A model generated the notes under the pieces. It worked only from the letters and a program-made list of their open reading frames with translations, had not been told where the DNA came from and did not search any database. Of a DNA stretch of 64,000 bases, positions 25,530-34,268 are shown piece after piece. Origin of the DNA: Pseudonocardia ammonioxydans (GTDB lineage: Bacteria; Actinomycetota; Actinomycetes; Mycobacteriales; Pseudonocardiaceae). The stretch spans positions 62,001-126,000 of the forward strand of contig NZ_FOUY01000005.1 in assembly GCF_900115005.1 (NCBI RefSeq), in the 5' to 3' direction. Within the stretch, counting starts at the first letter, position 1. Every line of letters begins with the position of its first letter. Made by a program: the position numbers and the translations under genes.

Positions 25530-26930
25530 TCAGGACGCCCGCGCCGGGGCCGCGCCGACGGGGGCCGGTGCCCGGCCCGGCCGCAGGTACACCGCCCAGG
25601 TCAGGCCGATGCACAGCAGGTAGAAGGCCAGGAAGGCCCAGAACGCCGGGACACCGGACCCGGCCGCGGCGAACGACTCGCGGAACGCCAGGTTGATGAA
25701 CAGCCCGCCGAGCGCGCCGACCGCGCCGGCGATCCCGATCACGGCTCCGGAGCGCCGGCGCGCGGCCGCGAGCGCGTCCTCGCGGTCTGCACCGCCCGCG
25801 ATCGCCGCCCGCGCCCGCCGGCTGAAGATCGCCGGGATCATCGTGTACGTCGAGCCGTTGCCGATCCCGGACAGCGTGAACAGCAGGACGAACCCGAACG
25901 TGAACGCCGCGAGCGACTGCGTCCCGGACGCGACGATGATCAGCACCGTCGCGGCCGCCATGCCGGCGAAGTTCCACAGGGTCACCGCCGCCCCGCCGAA
26001 CCGGTCGGCCAGGGAGCCGCCGACCGGCCGGACCAGCGACCCGATCAGCGGGCCGATGAAGGTCACCGCCGCGGCCTGCAGCGGGGTGCGGCCGAACTGG
26101 CTCTGCAGCACCAGGCCGAAGGCGAACGAGTAGCCGATGAACGAGCCGAACGTGCCGATGTAGAGGACCGACATGATCCAGGTCTGCCGGTCGCGGCACA
26201 CCTCGGTGAACGTCGCCGTGCTGTTCGAGCGGGCGGAGCGCGCGCCGGCGGAGCGCGAGGGGTCGGCGATGGTGTCCATCCGCCACCAGGCGAGCACCGC
26301 GGAGACGACGACCAGCGGGAGGTAGAGCGCGATCAGCACCCGCGGCTGCCCGGCACCGAGGAGCCCGATCACCAACAGCCCCAGCAGCTGCACGACCGGG
26401 ACGCCGAGGTTCCCGCCGCCGGCGTTGAGCCCGAGCGCCGCGCCCTTGCTCCGCTCCGGGAAGAACGCGTTGATGTTCGCCATCGACGAGGCGAAGTTCC
26501 CGCCGCCGACACCGGCGACCGCGGCGACGAGCAGCAGTGTCGGGTACCCGACCCCCGGCTCCATGACGATCATCGCCAGGACCAGCGGGACGATCAGCAG
26601 CGCCGCGGAGAAGGTGGTCCAGTTCCGCCCGCCGAAGCGGGCCACCGCAACCGTGTAGGGCAGGCGCAGGACCGCACCGACCAGCGTCGGCACCGCGACG
26701 AGGACGAACTTCTGGGCCGCGTCGAGCCCGTACTCGGGTCCCATGAACAGCACCAGGACCGACCACAGCGTCCACACCGAGAACCCGATGTGCTCGGAGA
26801 AGATCGACTGCCAGAGGTTGCGGCGCGCGATCGGGCGACCGGTGCGCTCCCAGAACTCCTCGTCCTCGGGGTCCCAGTGCTCGAGCCGGCGACCGCCGGG
26901 GCGGCGGCCGTGGGCGGCGGTGGTGGTCAC
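25530..26930 (-). CDS. narK: Nitrate/nitrite transporter, NarK family (MFS)
   Basis: 466 residues from the GTG at 26930, preceded by AGGAGAA. About 12 transmembrane helices. Nitrate signature segments are visible: GGGNFASSMANINAFFPERS with KGAALGLNAGGGNLG, and GIGNGSTYTMIPAIFSRRA in the second half. It imports nitrate (and may export nitrite) for the reductase encoded two bases downstream. It is the first gene of the assimilation cluster, so its upstream region is the likely main promoter. Confidence 0.95.
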   Translation of the reverse strand: MTTTAAHGRRPGGRRLEHWDPEDEEFWERTGRPIARRNLWQSIFSEHIGFSVWTLWSVLVLFMGPEYGLDAAQKFVLVAVPTLVGAVLRLPYTVAVARFGGRNWTTFSAALLIVPLVLAMIVMEPGVGYPTLLLVAAVAGVGGGNFASSMANINAFFPERSKGAALGLNAGGGNLGVPVVQLLGLLVIGLLGAGQPRVLIALYLPLVVVSAVLAWWRMDTIADPSRSAGARSARSNSTATFTEVCRDRQTWIMSVLYIGTFGSFIGYSFAFGLVLQSQFGRTPLQAAAVTFIGPLIGSLVRPVGGSLADRFGGAAVTLWNFAGMAAATVLIIVASGTQSLAAFTFGFVLLFTLSGIGNGSTYTMIPAIFSRRARAAIAGGADREDALAAARRRSGAVIGIAGAVGALGGLFINLAFRESFAAAGSGVPAFWAFLAFYLLCIGLTWAVYLRPGRAPAPVGAAPARAS

Positions 26931-27134
26931 GGATCGTTCTCCTGATCGCCGACGGTCACGTCGTCGACGACGCTAGGGAGCGCCCGTTTCGGTGGGATGG
27001 CGCCGCGTGACACCGCTGCAACACTTCGCTCCCACCCGACGGGGCGGGGCCGTGAGGTCCGGCAGTGGGGTCGGGCCGTGAGGTCGGCAGTGGGGTCGGG
27101 CCGAGAACGGCTGCGCGGGGCGGCCCGCGCGCGA
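26931..27134. repeat. narK upstream region with a short tandem repeat
   Basis: 204 bases between the starts and ends of narK (-) and the TIGR02569 gene (-). The narK-proximal part holds CAGGAGAACGATCC and no clear -10/-35. At about 27041-27105 the segments GGGCCGTGAGGTCCGGCAGT, GGGCCGTGAGGTCGGCAGT and GGGCCGAG follow each other with GGGTC between them, an imperfect 24-25 bp tandem repeat of about two and a half units. Confidence 0.6.
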
Positions 27135-27962
27135 CTACAGCCGGCGGCTGATCAACCCGGCGACCCGCTCGATGCCGACCAGGGAGTCGGTCGTCGCGTC
27201 CGGGTGCTGGGCGTGCAGGGCGAGCCGGTACAGCACCGCACGCAGCAGCGACTGCGGCCACTCCTGCAGCTCGGACCAGCGCTCGATCAGGTCCTCGTCG
27301 GCCCCGCCCCAGGCGACGGCGTCGACGACGACGACCGCGGCGGCCCACTCGGCCGGCCGCCAGAACGGCACCAGGTCCAGCACGGCCGGGCGGCCGGTCG
27401 GGTCGAACAGCATCGCGCCGAACAGCTCACCGTGCACCACCTGCGGCGTGAGCCGGATCGTGCGCCGGTGCGCGGCCAGCTCGGAGAACAGGCGGCCACC
27501 GGTCTCGGGGTGCAGGTCCAGCTTGCGTTCGCCGAACGCGGCGGCGGCCGAGCGCGACAGCAGGTCGTCGCGGTCGTCGAGCAGCCGGGGTCGCAGCACG
27601 GTCGAGGTCGCGGCGTGCAGGCGCAGCGACGCGGCCACGACCTCGTCGTGCCGGGGTTCGGGCGCGCCGGGCACGTAGCGGGAGGCGGCCCACCCGCCGA
27701 CGACCCAGCGCCCGTCGCTGGAGCGGACCGGGCGGGCCAGCCGGACGCCGTCGACCTCGAGGTTCTCCAGGACCGTCGCCGACCAGGCCGCGACGACGTG
27801 GTCCGAGACCGGTCGCAGCAGGACGTCGCCGCACTGCCAGGCCCGCTGTCCCGCCCACACGACGGGACGCGGGGCGGTGTCGCGGACCCCGAAGGCGACG
27901 CGCACGTGCTCGGGCAGGGCGCTCGCGGCCGGCGCGGTGGCGAGCGTGCGGGCAGCGGTCAC
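27135..27962 (-). CDS. TIGR02569-family protein
   Basis: 275 residues from the GTG at 27962; an ATG 72 bases further upstream is possible but adds residues unlike the rest. The sequence WAGQRAWQCGDVLLRPVSD, WVVGGWAASRYVPGAPEPR, QVVHGELFGAMLFDPTGRPA and VLDLVPFWRPAEWAAAVVVV matches the actinobacterial family TIGR02569 (Rv3205c in M. tuberculosis). It looks like a diverged aminoglycoside-phosphotransferase fold; HGELFGAML aligns with the HGDLHPGNIL loop but lacks its catalytic Asp. Function unknown. In M. tuberculosis this gene is next to moeZ; here two genes lie between. Confidence 0.8.
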   Translation of the reverse strand: MTAARTLATAPAASALPEHVRVAFGVRDTAPRPVVWAGQRAWQCGDVLLRPVSDHVVAAWSATVLENLEVDGVRLARPVRSSDGRWVVGGWAASRYVPGAPEPRHDEVVAASLRLHAATSTVLRPRLLDDRDDLLSRSAAAAFGERKLDLHPETGGRLFSELAAHRRTIRLTPQVVHGELFGAMLFDPTGRPAVLDLVPFWRPAEWAAAVVVVDAVAWGGADEDLIERWSELQEWPQSLLRAVLYRLALHAQHPDATTDSLVGIERVAGLISRRL

Positions 27963-28107
27963 GCCGGGGACGGTACCTGCGTCACCGCGCGCCCCCTGTC
28001 GCGCCACGCCCGGATCGCGCCAACCTGGTGCCACGATCGGGTGAGGACGGTCGCGGTGCCGCTCCGGTCACGGACCCGTTCACCGGTCCGGGGCAGACTG
28101 GTCGTCG

Positions 28108-28920
28108 ATGGACGACAACGATCCGACGGCGCAGCTGCGGGGCGCCGTCTATCGCGGTGATGCCGCGGCGATCGTCGCCCTGCTGCAGCGGACCGAGCTC
28201 GCGGAGTGGCTGCAGCTGGGCGGCGACGGACTGGTCGTCGCCCTGACCCGGCACGCCGAGGGAGCCGCGACGGCCGCCGGGCAGTGGGCCGGCCGGCTCC
28301 GCGACCGCGGGTGGGACGGCGACCTCGAGCTGGCCGAGCAGCTCGACGCCCGGCTCGGCACGGGGCCGACCCCGATGCTGCGGCCGTTGCCGGTCGACCT
28401 CGAGGAGCTCGCCGCCCTCCTCGAGGTCGATCCGCTGTCCGGTGGGGGCCGGGTCGACCTGCGCACCGGCGAGGTCTGGCCGCTCCCGGCGATCGAGTAC
28501 GCGGTCGAGATCGGCGAGGAGGACGAGGACGCGAGCGAGGCGCCGTGGTGGCTACCGGTGCACTGCGAGGGGTCGCGGGACGGGTACCGCGACATGCAGG
28601 CGTTCATCGCGACGGTGGCCGACGACGAGCGCGCCGACCGGCTGGCCACCGCGATCCGGGGCCGCGGAGCGTTCCGGCGCTTCAAGGACGTGCTGGGCGG
28701 GTGGTCCGGCGAGCTGGAACGCTGGTTCGCCTTCGCCGAGGAACGTCGGCGTGGCCGCACCCGGGCCTGGCTCGCCGGCGAGGGCTACTACGTCGCGCCT
28801 CCCGCCGGACGGGCCCGCACTGACCCATCCGGTTCCGCGGCGAGGTCCGCGCAGCCGCCCGGCCGGTGCCGCCACACCGACCCTCACTCCGGCCGCCGCA
28901 CCGGCCGCCGCACCGGTTGA
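28108..28920 (+). CDS. UPF0158 family protein
   Basis: 270 residues. The central part shows the UPF0158 pattern: GEVWPLPAIEYAVEIGEEDE, EGSRDGYRDMQAFIATVADD, RLATAIRGRGAFRRFKDVL and ERWFAFAEERRRGRTRAWL. Function is unknown for the family. Residues after about 233 (PPAGRARTDPSG to the end) are a low-complexity R/T/H/P tail that overlaps repetitive DNA and may be a recent extension. Divergent from the TIGR02569 gene. Confidence 0.85.
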   Translation: MDDNDPTAQLRGAVYRGDAAAIVALLQRTELAEWLQLGGDGLVVALTRHAEGAATAAGQWAGRLRDRGWDGDLELAEQLDARLGTGPTPMLRPLPVDLEELAALLEVDPLSGGGRVDLRTGEVWPLPAIEYAVEIGEEDEDASEAPWWLPVHCEGSRDGYRDMQAFIATVADDERADRLATAIRGRGAFRRFKDVLGGWSGELERWFAFAEERRRGRTRAWLAGEGYYVAPPAGRARTDPSGSAARSAQPPGRCRHTDPHSGRRTGRRTG

Positions 28921-28922
28921 GT

Positions 28923-28994
28923 GGCGCCGCACAGGTTCGGGCGCCGCCGCACAGGACCGGGCTCGTGCGGTTCACCGCGAACCTGTGCGGCGCC
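28923..28994. terminator. 17-bp inverted repeat between convergent genes
   Basis: GGCGCCGCACAGGTTCG (28923-28939) is the exact reverse complement of 28978-28994, with a 38-base loop. A third partial copy (CGCCGCACAGG) lies inside the loop. The element separates the ends of the UPF0158 gene (+) and the large repetitive gene (-) and probably terminates both. Confidence 0.55.
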
Positions 28995-29034
28995 GGTGAC
29001 TCGCCGCCGGGGCCGCTCCGGTCGGGGCGGTGCG

Positions 29035-32000
29035 TCAGCGGCGGGAGCCGTCCCGCTCGTCCGTCTCCCCGCCGCGCGAGTCCTCACGAGCACTGTCGCG
29101 GCCGCCCGAGCCACGGCTGACGGAGTCACGGCTGACGGAGTCGCGGTCGCGGGCGTCCGCGCCGTCCGGCCCTTTCCGGTCCGAGGCCCGACGGTCCGGG
29201 CCTCGAGCGTTCGTCCCGCGACCGCCCGAGTCGCGGGTGGCCGAGCCACGACCGCCCGCGCTGCGCTTGTCCGCCTTGCGGGTGTCCGAGTTGCGGGACA
29301 CCGATCGGCGATCGCCCGAGTCGCGGGCTGCCGAGTCACGGGCGGCCGAGTCGCGATCGCCCGAGTTGCGGGTGTTCGAGACGCGGGCGGCCGAGTTGCG
29401 GTCGCCCGAGCCGCGCGTCTTCGATCCGCGACCGCCGGTGCTGCGGGTGTCCGAGCCACGAGTGGCCCGGTCGGACCGCCCGGCCTCACGCCCCGCCCCG
29501 TCGTCCGCGCCGGAGTCCTGTGTGCGCGCAGGCCGGGAGTCGCTTCTGCCTCCCGAGCGGGAACCACGCGAGTCGGAGGTCTCCGATCGCGTCCCCCGGG
29601 ACCGGGAATCCGCTGTCCCGTCCGATCGCCTCTCCCGTGCGTCCGAGCTGCGTGATCGGGAGTTCCCGGACGCCTCCGCGTCCGAGCGCGAGGTCTCCGA
29701 CCTCGACGCCTCGCCGCGCGAACCGGCCGGGTTCACCGCGCCCGACCGCGGCGTGGCCGGCTCCGCCGGGCCCGACCGTGACGTTCGCGGCGCCGACGTC
29801 CTCGCATCGCGCGACTCCGACCTGCTCCCCGATGCCGTGTCACGCGACCCGGAGGTCGCGGATCCTCGGTCCTCCGTGTTCCGTGATCCCCGCGAGCGGG
29901 TGTCCGCACGACGGTCTCCGGACCTGGGCATCGCCTCTGCACCGGCACGGTCCGAGCGGGCACGGTCCGAGCGGGCTCCGTCCGAGCGGGCACGGTCCGA
30001 GCGGGCTCCGTCGGAGCGGGCCTCCCGCGAGCCGGCCGGGTTCGAGCGGGGTCCGTCGGTACCCGACGCGCTCGGCGGCGAGGCACTCGTCCCGGATCCG
30101 CCCGAGCCGTCCGTTCCGGAGCTCCCCGCTGTCCGTGCGGCCGCGGCGCCGCGTTGTGCCATCTGCTCGGCGGCCTGCCGGTCCGCCTCGGCGAGCAACG
30201 GCGCGGCGGCGTCTGGCCCCATCGCGGCCTCGACGTACGGACCGGCGATCGCGCTGACCAGACCGCGCGAGCCGGCGGCCGGAACGCCGGCGCCTGTGCC
30301 GCCGGAGTCCGAGCGGGAGCCGTTCGCACGGGACGGTGCCTCCAGCGGCGACGAGTCGGTCCCGAGCTGCGGGGTCCCACCGGACCGTGCTGCTCCGGCG
30401 TCCCGTTCGCCGCCACGGACGCGCGGGGCGGGAGCGTCCGTGGCCGAGCGTCCACGACCGGTCGCCGGACCATCCGATCCGGATCGTCCCGGGCCGGTGC
30501 GGCCCAGGACCTCGCCGAGACCCTGACCGACCCCGGCCCCGCCGGAACGAGCGCCCGCCCGGGCGCCGGGCTCCCCGGCCTCCCGGCTGCCGGAGCCGGC
30601 CCGCTCGGCGACTCCGCCGTCCCGGCCCGCACGCTCACCGCCTGCACGATCGCCACGGGCACCATCGCCATCCGCACGATCACCACGGGCACCGTCACCG
30701 TCCACCCGATCACCGCGGGCACCATCGCCATCCGCACGATCACCGCGGGCCCCGTCGCCGGCCGGGCGATCACCGCGCGAACGGTCACCGGCCGCACGAT
30801 CACCGCCCACACGGGCGCCGCCGTCGGCCTGACGGTCGTCGGTGCCACGGCCCCCACGAGCACCGTTCGACCGGTCGCCGCCCGCCCGAGCGCTGTCCGC
30901 ACGGTCGCCACCCGGCCGGTCACCGCCATCGGCGCCGGAAGCGGAGCCGCCACCGACGACACCGTCGACCGCCCGGCCGAGACCCTGCGCCGTGTCCCCG
31001 ACCCCGTCGGCGACCCGCCCGACCGCACCGGCCGGGCCGGGCGACGCTCCCTCGTCCGTCGACGACGCGGGACGCGCCCGCACCCCCGCGCCACCGTCGG
31101 CAGGGGTCGCCGCCGCACCGGATCTCCCCGGCGGGTCCGTAGCCGGCCCGGCCGCCGCGGTACCGGGCTTCCGGCGACCGGTCAGCGACGCCACCCCGTC
31201 CGCGGCGTCGGACACCGCACCCCCGAGAGCCTCCCCCGGGCCGGCCGCGACCGCCGCGGCACCGGGTCCGGTCGGACCGCCGGGTGACACACCGTCCGGG
31301 CCGGACGGATCGGCGGACCGCACTGCGGCACCGGGAGTGGCCGGGCCGGGGAGGGACGCCGCGCCACCGGGCGCGCCCGGGTTCGTCGCCGGGCCGCCGG
31401 GCGTGGTCGGGCCGTCGGGGGTGACCTGGGGCGACGCCGGGCCACCGGGGCCCCCCAGGGCCGACCCCGGCGCGGCGGACGGGGCCGGGTCCGACGCAGC
31501 GGCGCCCGGGGCCGCCGGGCCTGCCGACTCTCCGGCGGCGGGCGGTCCGTCAGGAGAACCCGGTGTCCCCGCGGCCGTGGTGTCCGCACCCGGCGTACTC
31601 CCCGGCCCGCGGGCGGAGGCACCCTCGGGGCCCTCCACACCCGGCCGGGTCTCGTCGACCGGGCCACGCGGATCCGGCGGTCCGCTGGTGGCGACGTCGT
31701 CGCGCTCGCGGTCGCCCCCGGTCTCCCGGCCACCGGCGAGGACCTGCGGGGGTTGCCGCGGGCCGTCCGGTTCCGGGGGCGCCGGTTGCTCACCGCGGGC
31801 GAGGGCCAGCACGTCGTCGGCGACCTCCTCGGTGCCGGCCGGATCGCCCGGCAGCTCCGCCGTCCGGGCCCGCTCGATGCCGTCGTCGATCGCCTTCAGC
31901 TCGTCGGCGCAGGCGTCGCGCCTGCGGGCGCGCAGGTCGCGTTGCTCCTCCAGCGACGTGGCGGCCGCGACCTGGTCGGTGGTCCGCCGCGCCGGTGGCG

Positions 32001-32703
32001 GCAGGTCGGCCACGATCTGTTCCATCGCGGCGAGGTCCTGTTCGGCCAGCGCCAGCTGGTCGGCGACCTTCGGCCGGGACGCGAAACTGTCCAGCTGGGA
32101 CCGCAGCGCCGTGCGCTGCTGGACGAGTGTGTCCCGGTGCTGTCCGAGTCGGACCACCGGGCCCGGCCGGTCCGCGCCGCCGTACGGCGACTCCTGCCAG
32201 GTCTGCTCGGTGCGTTCCAGGGTCCCGAGCTGCTCCTCCAGCGACGTCAGCGCGACACGGGCCTGTCCGGCCCAGTCGTCCGCGGTGCGCTCGTGTGTCA
32301 CGCCCCGGCCGACGAAGCTGCCCGGCGCCACGACGGTCAGCGCGTACCCGCCGGCCAGCACCGCGGTGGCGCCGATCAGCGCCAGGCTGCGGCGATGCCG
32401 GAGCAGGCCCCGCGGTGCCCGCAGCCGCGGCGGGGCCTCGGGCCGGCGGGCCACCGGCGTCGGACGGGCGACCGGGCCGGACGCTCGCGGGGCCGCGCCG
32501 ACCGGCTCCGACTCCGGCTCCCGCAGCCACGGCAGGCTCTCCGCGAGCTCCGCGTTCCCCGCCCGGTGGGCGGCCGCCCGCCGGGCCTGGCGCGCCGCGT
32601 TCCGGTGTGCAGCGGAGCAGTAGATCCTCCGTGGACGGTTCGGCTCCGATTCGACCGGTTCTTCGCATCCGTCCAGAGCGCACTCGCGCACCGGTTCGTC
32701 CAC
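29035..32703 (-). CDS. Zinc-finger/transmembrane protein with a giant repetitive disordered tail
   Basis: 1222 residues from the GTG at 32703, supported by GGGAGGT just upstream; an ATG at 32820 is the alternative. Residues 8-33 form a Cys4-type or Cys3His cluster (C8, C13, C29, H33; IYCSAAHRNAARQARR), like the zinc-binding end of CGNR proteins. A single transmembrane helix lies at about 106-126, then a predicted coiled coil to about 300 (LTSLEEQLGTLERTEQTW, DQLALAEQDLAAMEQIVADL). Everything after is disordered: P/G/A-rich, then DGARGDRADG decapeptides, then RSDGARSDRA and SRDS/ARDS repeats. No enzyme motif is seen. The N-terminus would face the cytoplasm and the tail the outside, or the reverse; topology is uncertain. 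Confidence 0.75.
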   Translation of the reverse strand: MDEPVRECALDGCEEPVESEPNRPRRIYCSAAHRNAARQARRAAAHRAGNAELAESLPWLREPESEPVGAAPRASGPVARPTPVARRPEAPPRLRAPRGLLRHRRSLALIGATAVLAGGYALTVVAPGSFVGRGVTHERTADDWAGQARVALTSLEEQLGTLERTEQTWQESPYGGADRPGPVVRLGQHRDTLVQQRTALRSQLDSFASRPKVADQLALAEQDLAAMEQIVADLPPPARRTTDQVAAATSLEEQRDLRARRRDACADELKAIDDGIERARTAELPGDPAGTEEVADDVLALARGEQPAPPEPDGPRQPPQVLAGGRETGGDRERDDVATSGPPDPRGPVDETRPGVEGPEGASARGPGSTPGADTTAAGTPGSPDGPPAAGESAGPAAPGAAASDPAPSAAPGSALGGPGGPASPQVTPDGPTTPGGPATNPGAPGGAASLPGPATPGAAVRSADPSGPDGVSPGGPTGPGAAAVAAGPGEALGGAVSDAADGVASLTGRRKPGTAAAGPATDPPGRSGAAATPADGGAGVRARPASSTDEGASPGPAGAVGRVADGVGDTAQGLGRAVDGVVGGGSASGADGGDRPGGDRADSARAGGDRSNGARGGRGTDDRQADGGARVGGDRAAGDRSRGDRPAGDGARGDRADGDGARGDRVDGDGARGDRADGDGARGDRAGGERAGRDGGVAERAGSGSREAGEPGARAGARSGGAGVGQGLGEVLGRTGPGRSGSDGPATGRGRSATDAPAPRVRGGERDAGAARSGGTPQLGTDSSPLEAPSRANGSRSDSGGTGAGVPAAGSRGLVSAIAGPYVEAAMGPDAAAPLLAEADRQAAEQMAQRGAAAARTAGSSGTDGSGGSGTSASPPSASGTDGPRSNPAGSREARSDGARSDRARSDGARSDRARSDRAGAEAMPRSGDRRADTRSRGSRNTEDRGSATSGSRDTASGSRSESRDARTSAPRTSRSGPAEPATPRSGAVNPAGSRGEASRSETSRSDAEASGNSRSRSSDARERRSDGTADSRSRGTRSETSDSRGSRSGGRSDSRPARTQDSGADDGAGREAGRSDRATRGSDTRSTGGRGSKTRGSGDRNSAARVSNTRNSGDRDSAARDSAARDSGDRRSVSRNSDTRKADKRSAGGRGSATRDSGGRGTNARGPDRRASDRKGPDGADARDRDSVSRDSVSRGSGGRDSAREDSRGGETDERDGSRR
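29946..30021. repeat. 15-bp tandem repeats (RSDRA/RSDGA coding)
   Basis: Alternating units CGGTCCGAGCGGGCA and CGTCCGAGCGGGCTC follow each other about five times. On the minus strand they encode alternating RSDRA and RSDGA pentapeptides of the repetitive protein. Confidence 0.75.
30661..30780. repeat. Exact-period 30-bp tandem repeat (four units)
   Basis: Units at 30661-30690, 30691-30720, 30721-30750 and 30751-30780; units 1 and 3 differ at one base. Each carries CGATCACC(A/G)CGGGC-type ends and encodes the decapeptide DGARGDRADG or a close variant on the minus strand. A partial unit precedes at 30641-30660. Confidence 0.9.
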
Positions 32704-32874
32704 CGGAGACCTCCCGCCCAGCTCGGCCGCCGATCCCCGGCGTGCACCGACATCTCGCGCTGGTCGGTCCACATGTTTCGCCGTGCGGGCGAAATCCGGG
32801 GACGAACGGGCGATAGTCACCCGTGCGGCGCAACCGAACGCTGCGTGACCGGTTGATGACCCCGAGGTGGAACG

Positions 32875-32912
32875 ACACCGGCCGCCGCCCCTCGTGGGGC
32901 GGCGGCCGGTGT
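32875..32912 (-). terminator. Strong hairpin terminator of moeZ
   Basis: ACACCGGCCGCCGCCCC (32875-32891) pairs perfectly with GGGGCGGCGGCCGGTGT (32896-32912), 17 base pairs with a four-base loop. A second small hairpin, CCCCGCTCAGCGGGG, follows immediately toward moeZ. Located 33 bp past the moeZ stop. Confidence 0.8.
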
Positions 32913-32944
32913 TCCCCGCTCAGCGGGGAGGGGCGCCTACCGGA

Positions 32945-34117
32945 TCAGTAGGTCGGCTGCGACGGGTCGATCTGCTTGACCCACGACAGCACGCCGCCAC
33001 CGACGTGCACGGCGTCGGAGAAGCCTGCCCGGTGCAGCGCGGCGAGGGCCTCGGCGGAGCGCCCACCGGACTTGCAGTGCAGCACCACCGGCGTGTCCTG
33101 GCCGATCTCGGACAGCGCCTCCCCCGACAGGATCCGGTCCTTCGGGATCAGCCGCGCACCCGGAATGCTGACGATCTCGTACTCGTGCGGCTCGCGGACG
33201 TCGATCAGCTGGAAGTCCTTCCCGGCGTCGATCATCTCCTTGAGCTCGCCGACGGTGATCGTGCTGTTCGCGGCCGCGTCCTGGGCCTCCTGGGTCACGG
33301 TGCCGCAGAACGCCTCGTAGTCGATCAACTCGGTGATCTTGGGCGTCTCGGGGTCCTTGCGGATCTTCACCTGCCGCCAGGTGGTCTCGAGCGCGTCGTA
33401 GATCACCAGCCGGCCGAGCAGCGGCTCACCGATGCCGGTGACCAGCTTGATCGCCTCGTTGACCATGATCGAGCCGATCGAGGCGCACAGCACGCCCAGC
33501 ACGCCGCCCTCGGCGCAGGACGGGACCATCCCGGGGGGCGGGGGCTCCGGGTAGAGGTCGCGGTAGTTGAGGCCCTGCCCGTCCGGGGCGTCCTCCCAGA
33601 ACACCGACGCCTGGCCCTCGAACCGGAAGATCGAACCCCAGACGTAGGGCTTGCCGAGTAGTACCGCGGCGTCGTTCACCAGGTAGCGGGTCGCGAAGTT
33701 GTCGGTGCCGTCCAGGATCAGGTCGTAGTCCCGGAACACGTCCAGCACGTTCTCGCTGGTCAGCCGCTCGTTGTGCAGGCGGACCTCGACGTAGGGGTTG
33801 ACCTCGAGGATCGAGTCGCGGGCCGACTCGCCCTTCGGACGGTCCACGTCGGACTGGCCGTGGATCACCTGGCGCTGCAGGTTCGACTCGTCCACGACGT
33901 CGAACTCGACGATGCCGAGCGTGCCCACCCCGGCCGCGGCCAGGTAGAGCAGGGCCGGCGAGCCGAGCCCACCGGCACCGACGACCAGGATCTTGGCGTT
34001 CTTCAGCCGCTTCTGTCCGTCCATCCCGACGTCGGGGATGATGAGGTGGCGGCTGTACCGCTCGACCTCCTCCTTGGTGAGCTCGGTAGCCGGCTCCACC
34101 AGCGGCGGTAGCGCCAT
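32945..34117 (-). CDS. moeZ: MoeZ: adenylyltransferase-rhodanese sulfur carrier activator
   Basis: 390 residues from the ATG at 34117 (GAGGAG upstream). N-terminal E1-like domain: YSRHLIIPDVGMDGQKRLKN, VGAGGLGSPALLYLAAAGVG (nucleotide loop), DGTDNFATRYLVNDAAVLLG and MVPSCAEGGVLGV with the conserved cysteine. The C-terminal rhodanese domain has the active-site cysteine in LHCKSGGRSAEAL. It adenylates and sulfurates ubiquitin-like carriers (MoaD for molybdopterin, CysO/ThiS-type proteins). Molybdopterin supply links it functionally to the nitrate reductase in this window. Close resemblance to M. tuberculosis MoeZ (Rv3206c). Confidence 0.96.
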   Translation of the reverse strand: MALPPLVEPATELTKEEVERYSRHLIIPDVGMDGQKRLKNAKILVVGAGGLGSPALLYLAAAGVGTLGIVEFDVVDESNLQRQVIHGQSDVDRPKGESARDSILEVNPYVEVRLHNERLTSENVLDVFRDYDLILDGTDNFATRYLVNDAAVLLGKPYVWGSIFRFEGQASVFWEDAPDGQGLNYRDLYPEPPPPGMVPSCAEGGVLGVLCASIGSIMVNEAIKLVTGIGEPLLGRLVIYDALETTWRQVKIRKDPETPKITELIDYEAFCGTVTQEAQDAAANSTITVGELKEMIDAGKDFQLIDVREPHEYEIVSIPGARLIPKDRILSGEALSEIGQDTPVVLHCKSGGRSAEALAALHRAGFSDAVHVGGGVLSWVKQIDPSQPTY

Positions 34118-34205
34118 CTCGTCCACTCCTCGGGGTGCGTTGCGTGCGGTCTCGGGCGTGTCAACGCGCCCGCGGTCCCCCATCTTCCCCGAGGCGCCGA
34201 TCAGG

Positions 34206-34268
34206 CCACGTCCCACAGCCCGTCAGGCGTCGTCCCACAGTCCGTCAGGCCTCGTCCCACAGCCCGGC
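34206..34268. repeat. 22-bp tandem triplication covering a stop codon
   Basis: Three consecutive units begin CGTCCCACAGCCCGTCAGGC, CGTCCCACAGTCCGTCAGGC and CGTCCCACAGCCCGGC, with a period of 22 bases. On the minus strand the first-read unit holds the end of the hydrolase gene (LWDEA stop). The next two repeat the stop codon in the other two frames. Confidence 0.85.

Noticed and set aside
26931-27060. GlnR box upstream of narK
   Set aside because: GTCAC and GAAAC are present on the minus strand but 16 bases apart, which does not fit the n6 spacing of a GlnR site.
29030-30526. Plus-strand SR/EP-rich frame opposite the repetitive membrane protein
   Set aside because: The minus strand carries a Shine-Dalgarno, zinc cluster, membrane helix and continuous frame of 1222 codons; the plus-strand frames are products of the repeats.
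30661-30780. Regular 30-bp repeats as a CRISPR array
   Set aside because: There are no variable spacers; the units are contiguous and encode a decapeptide in frame. No cas gene is nearby.
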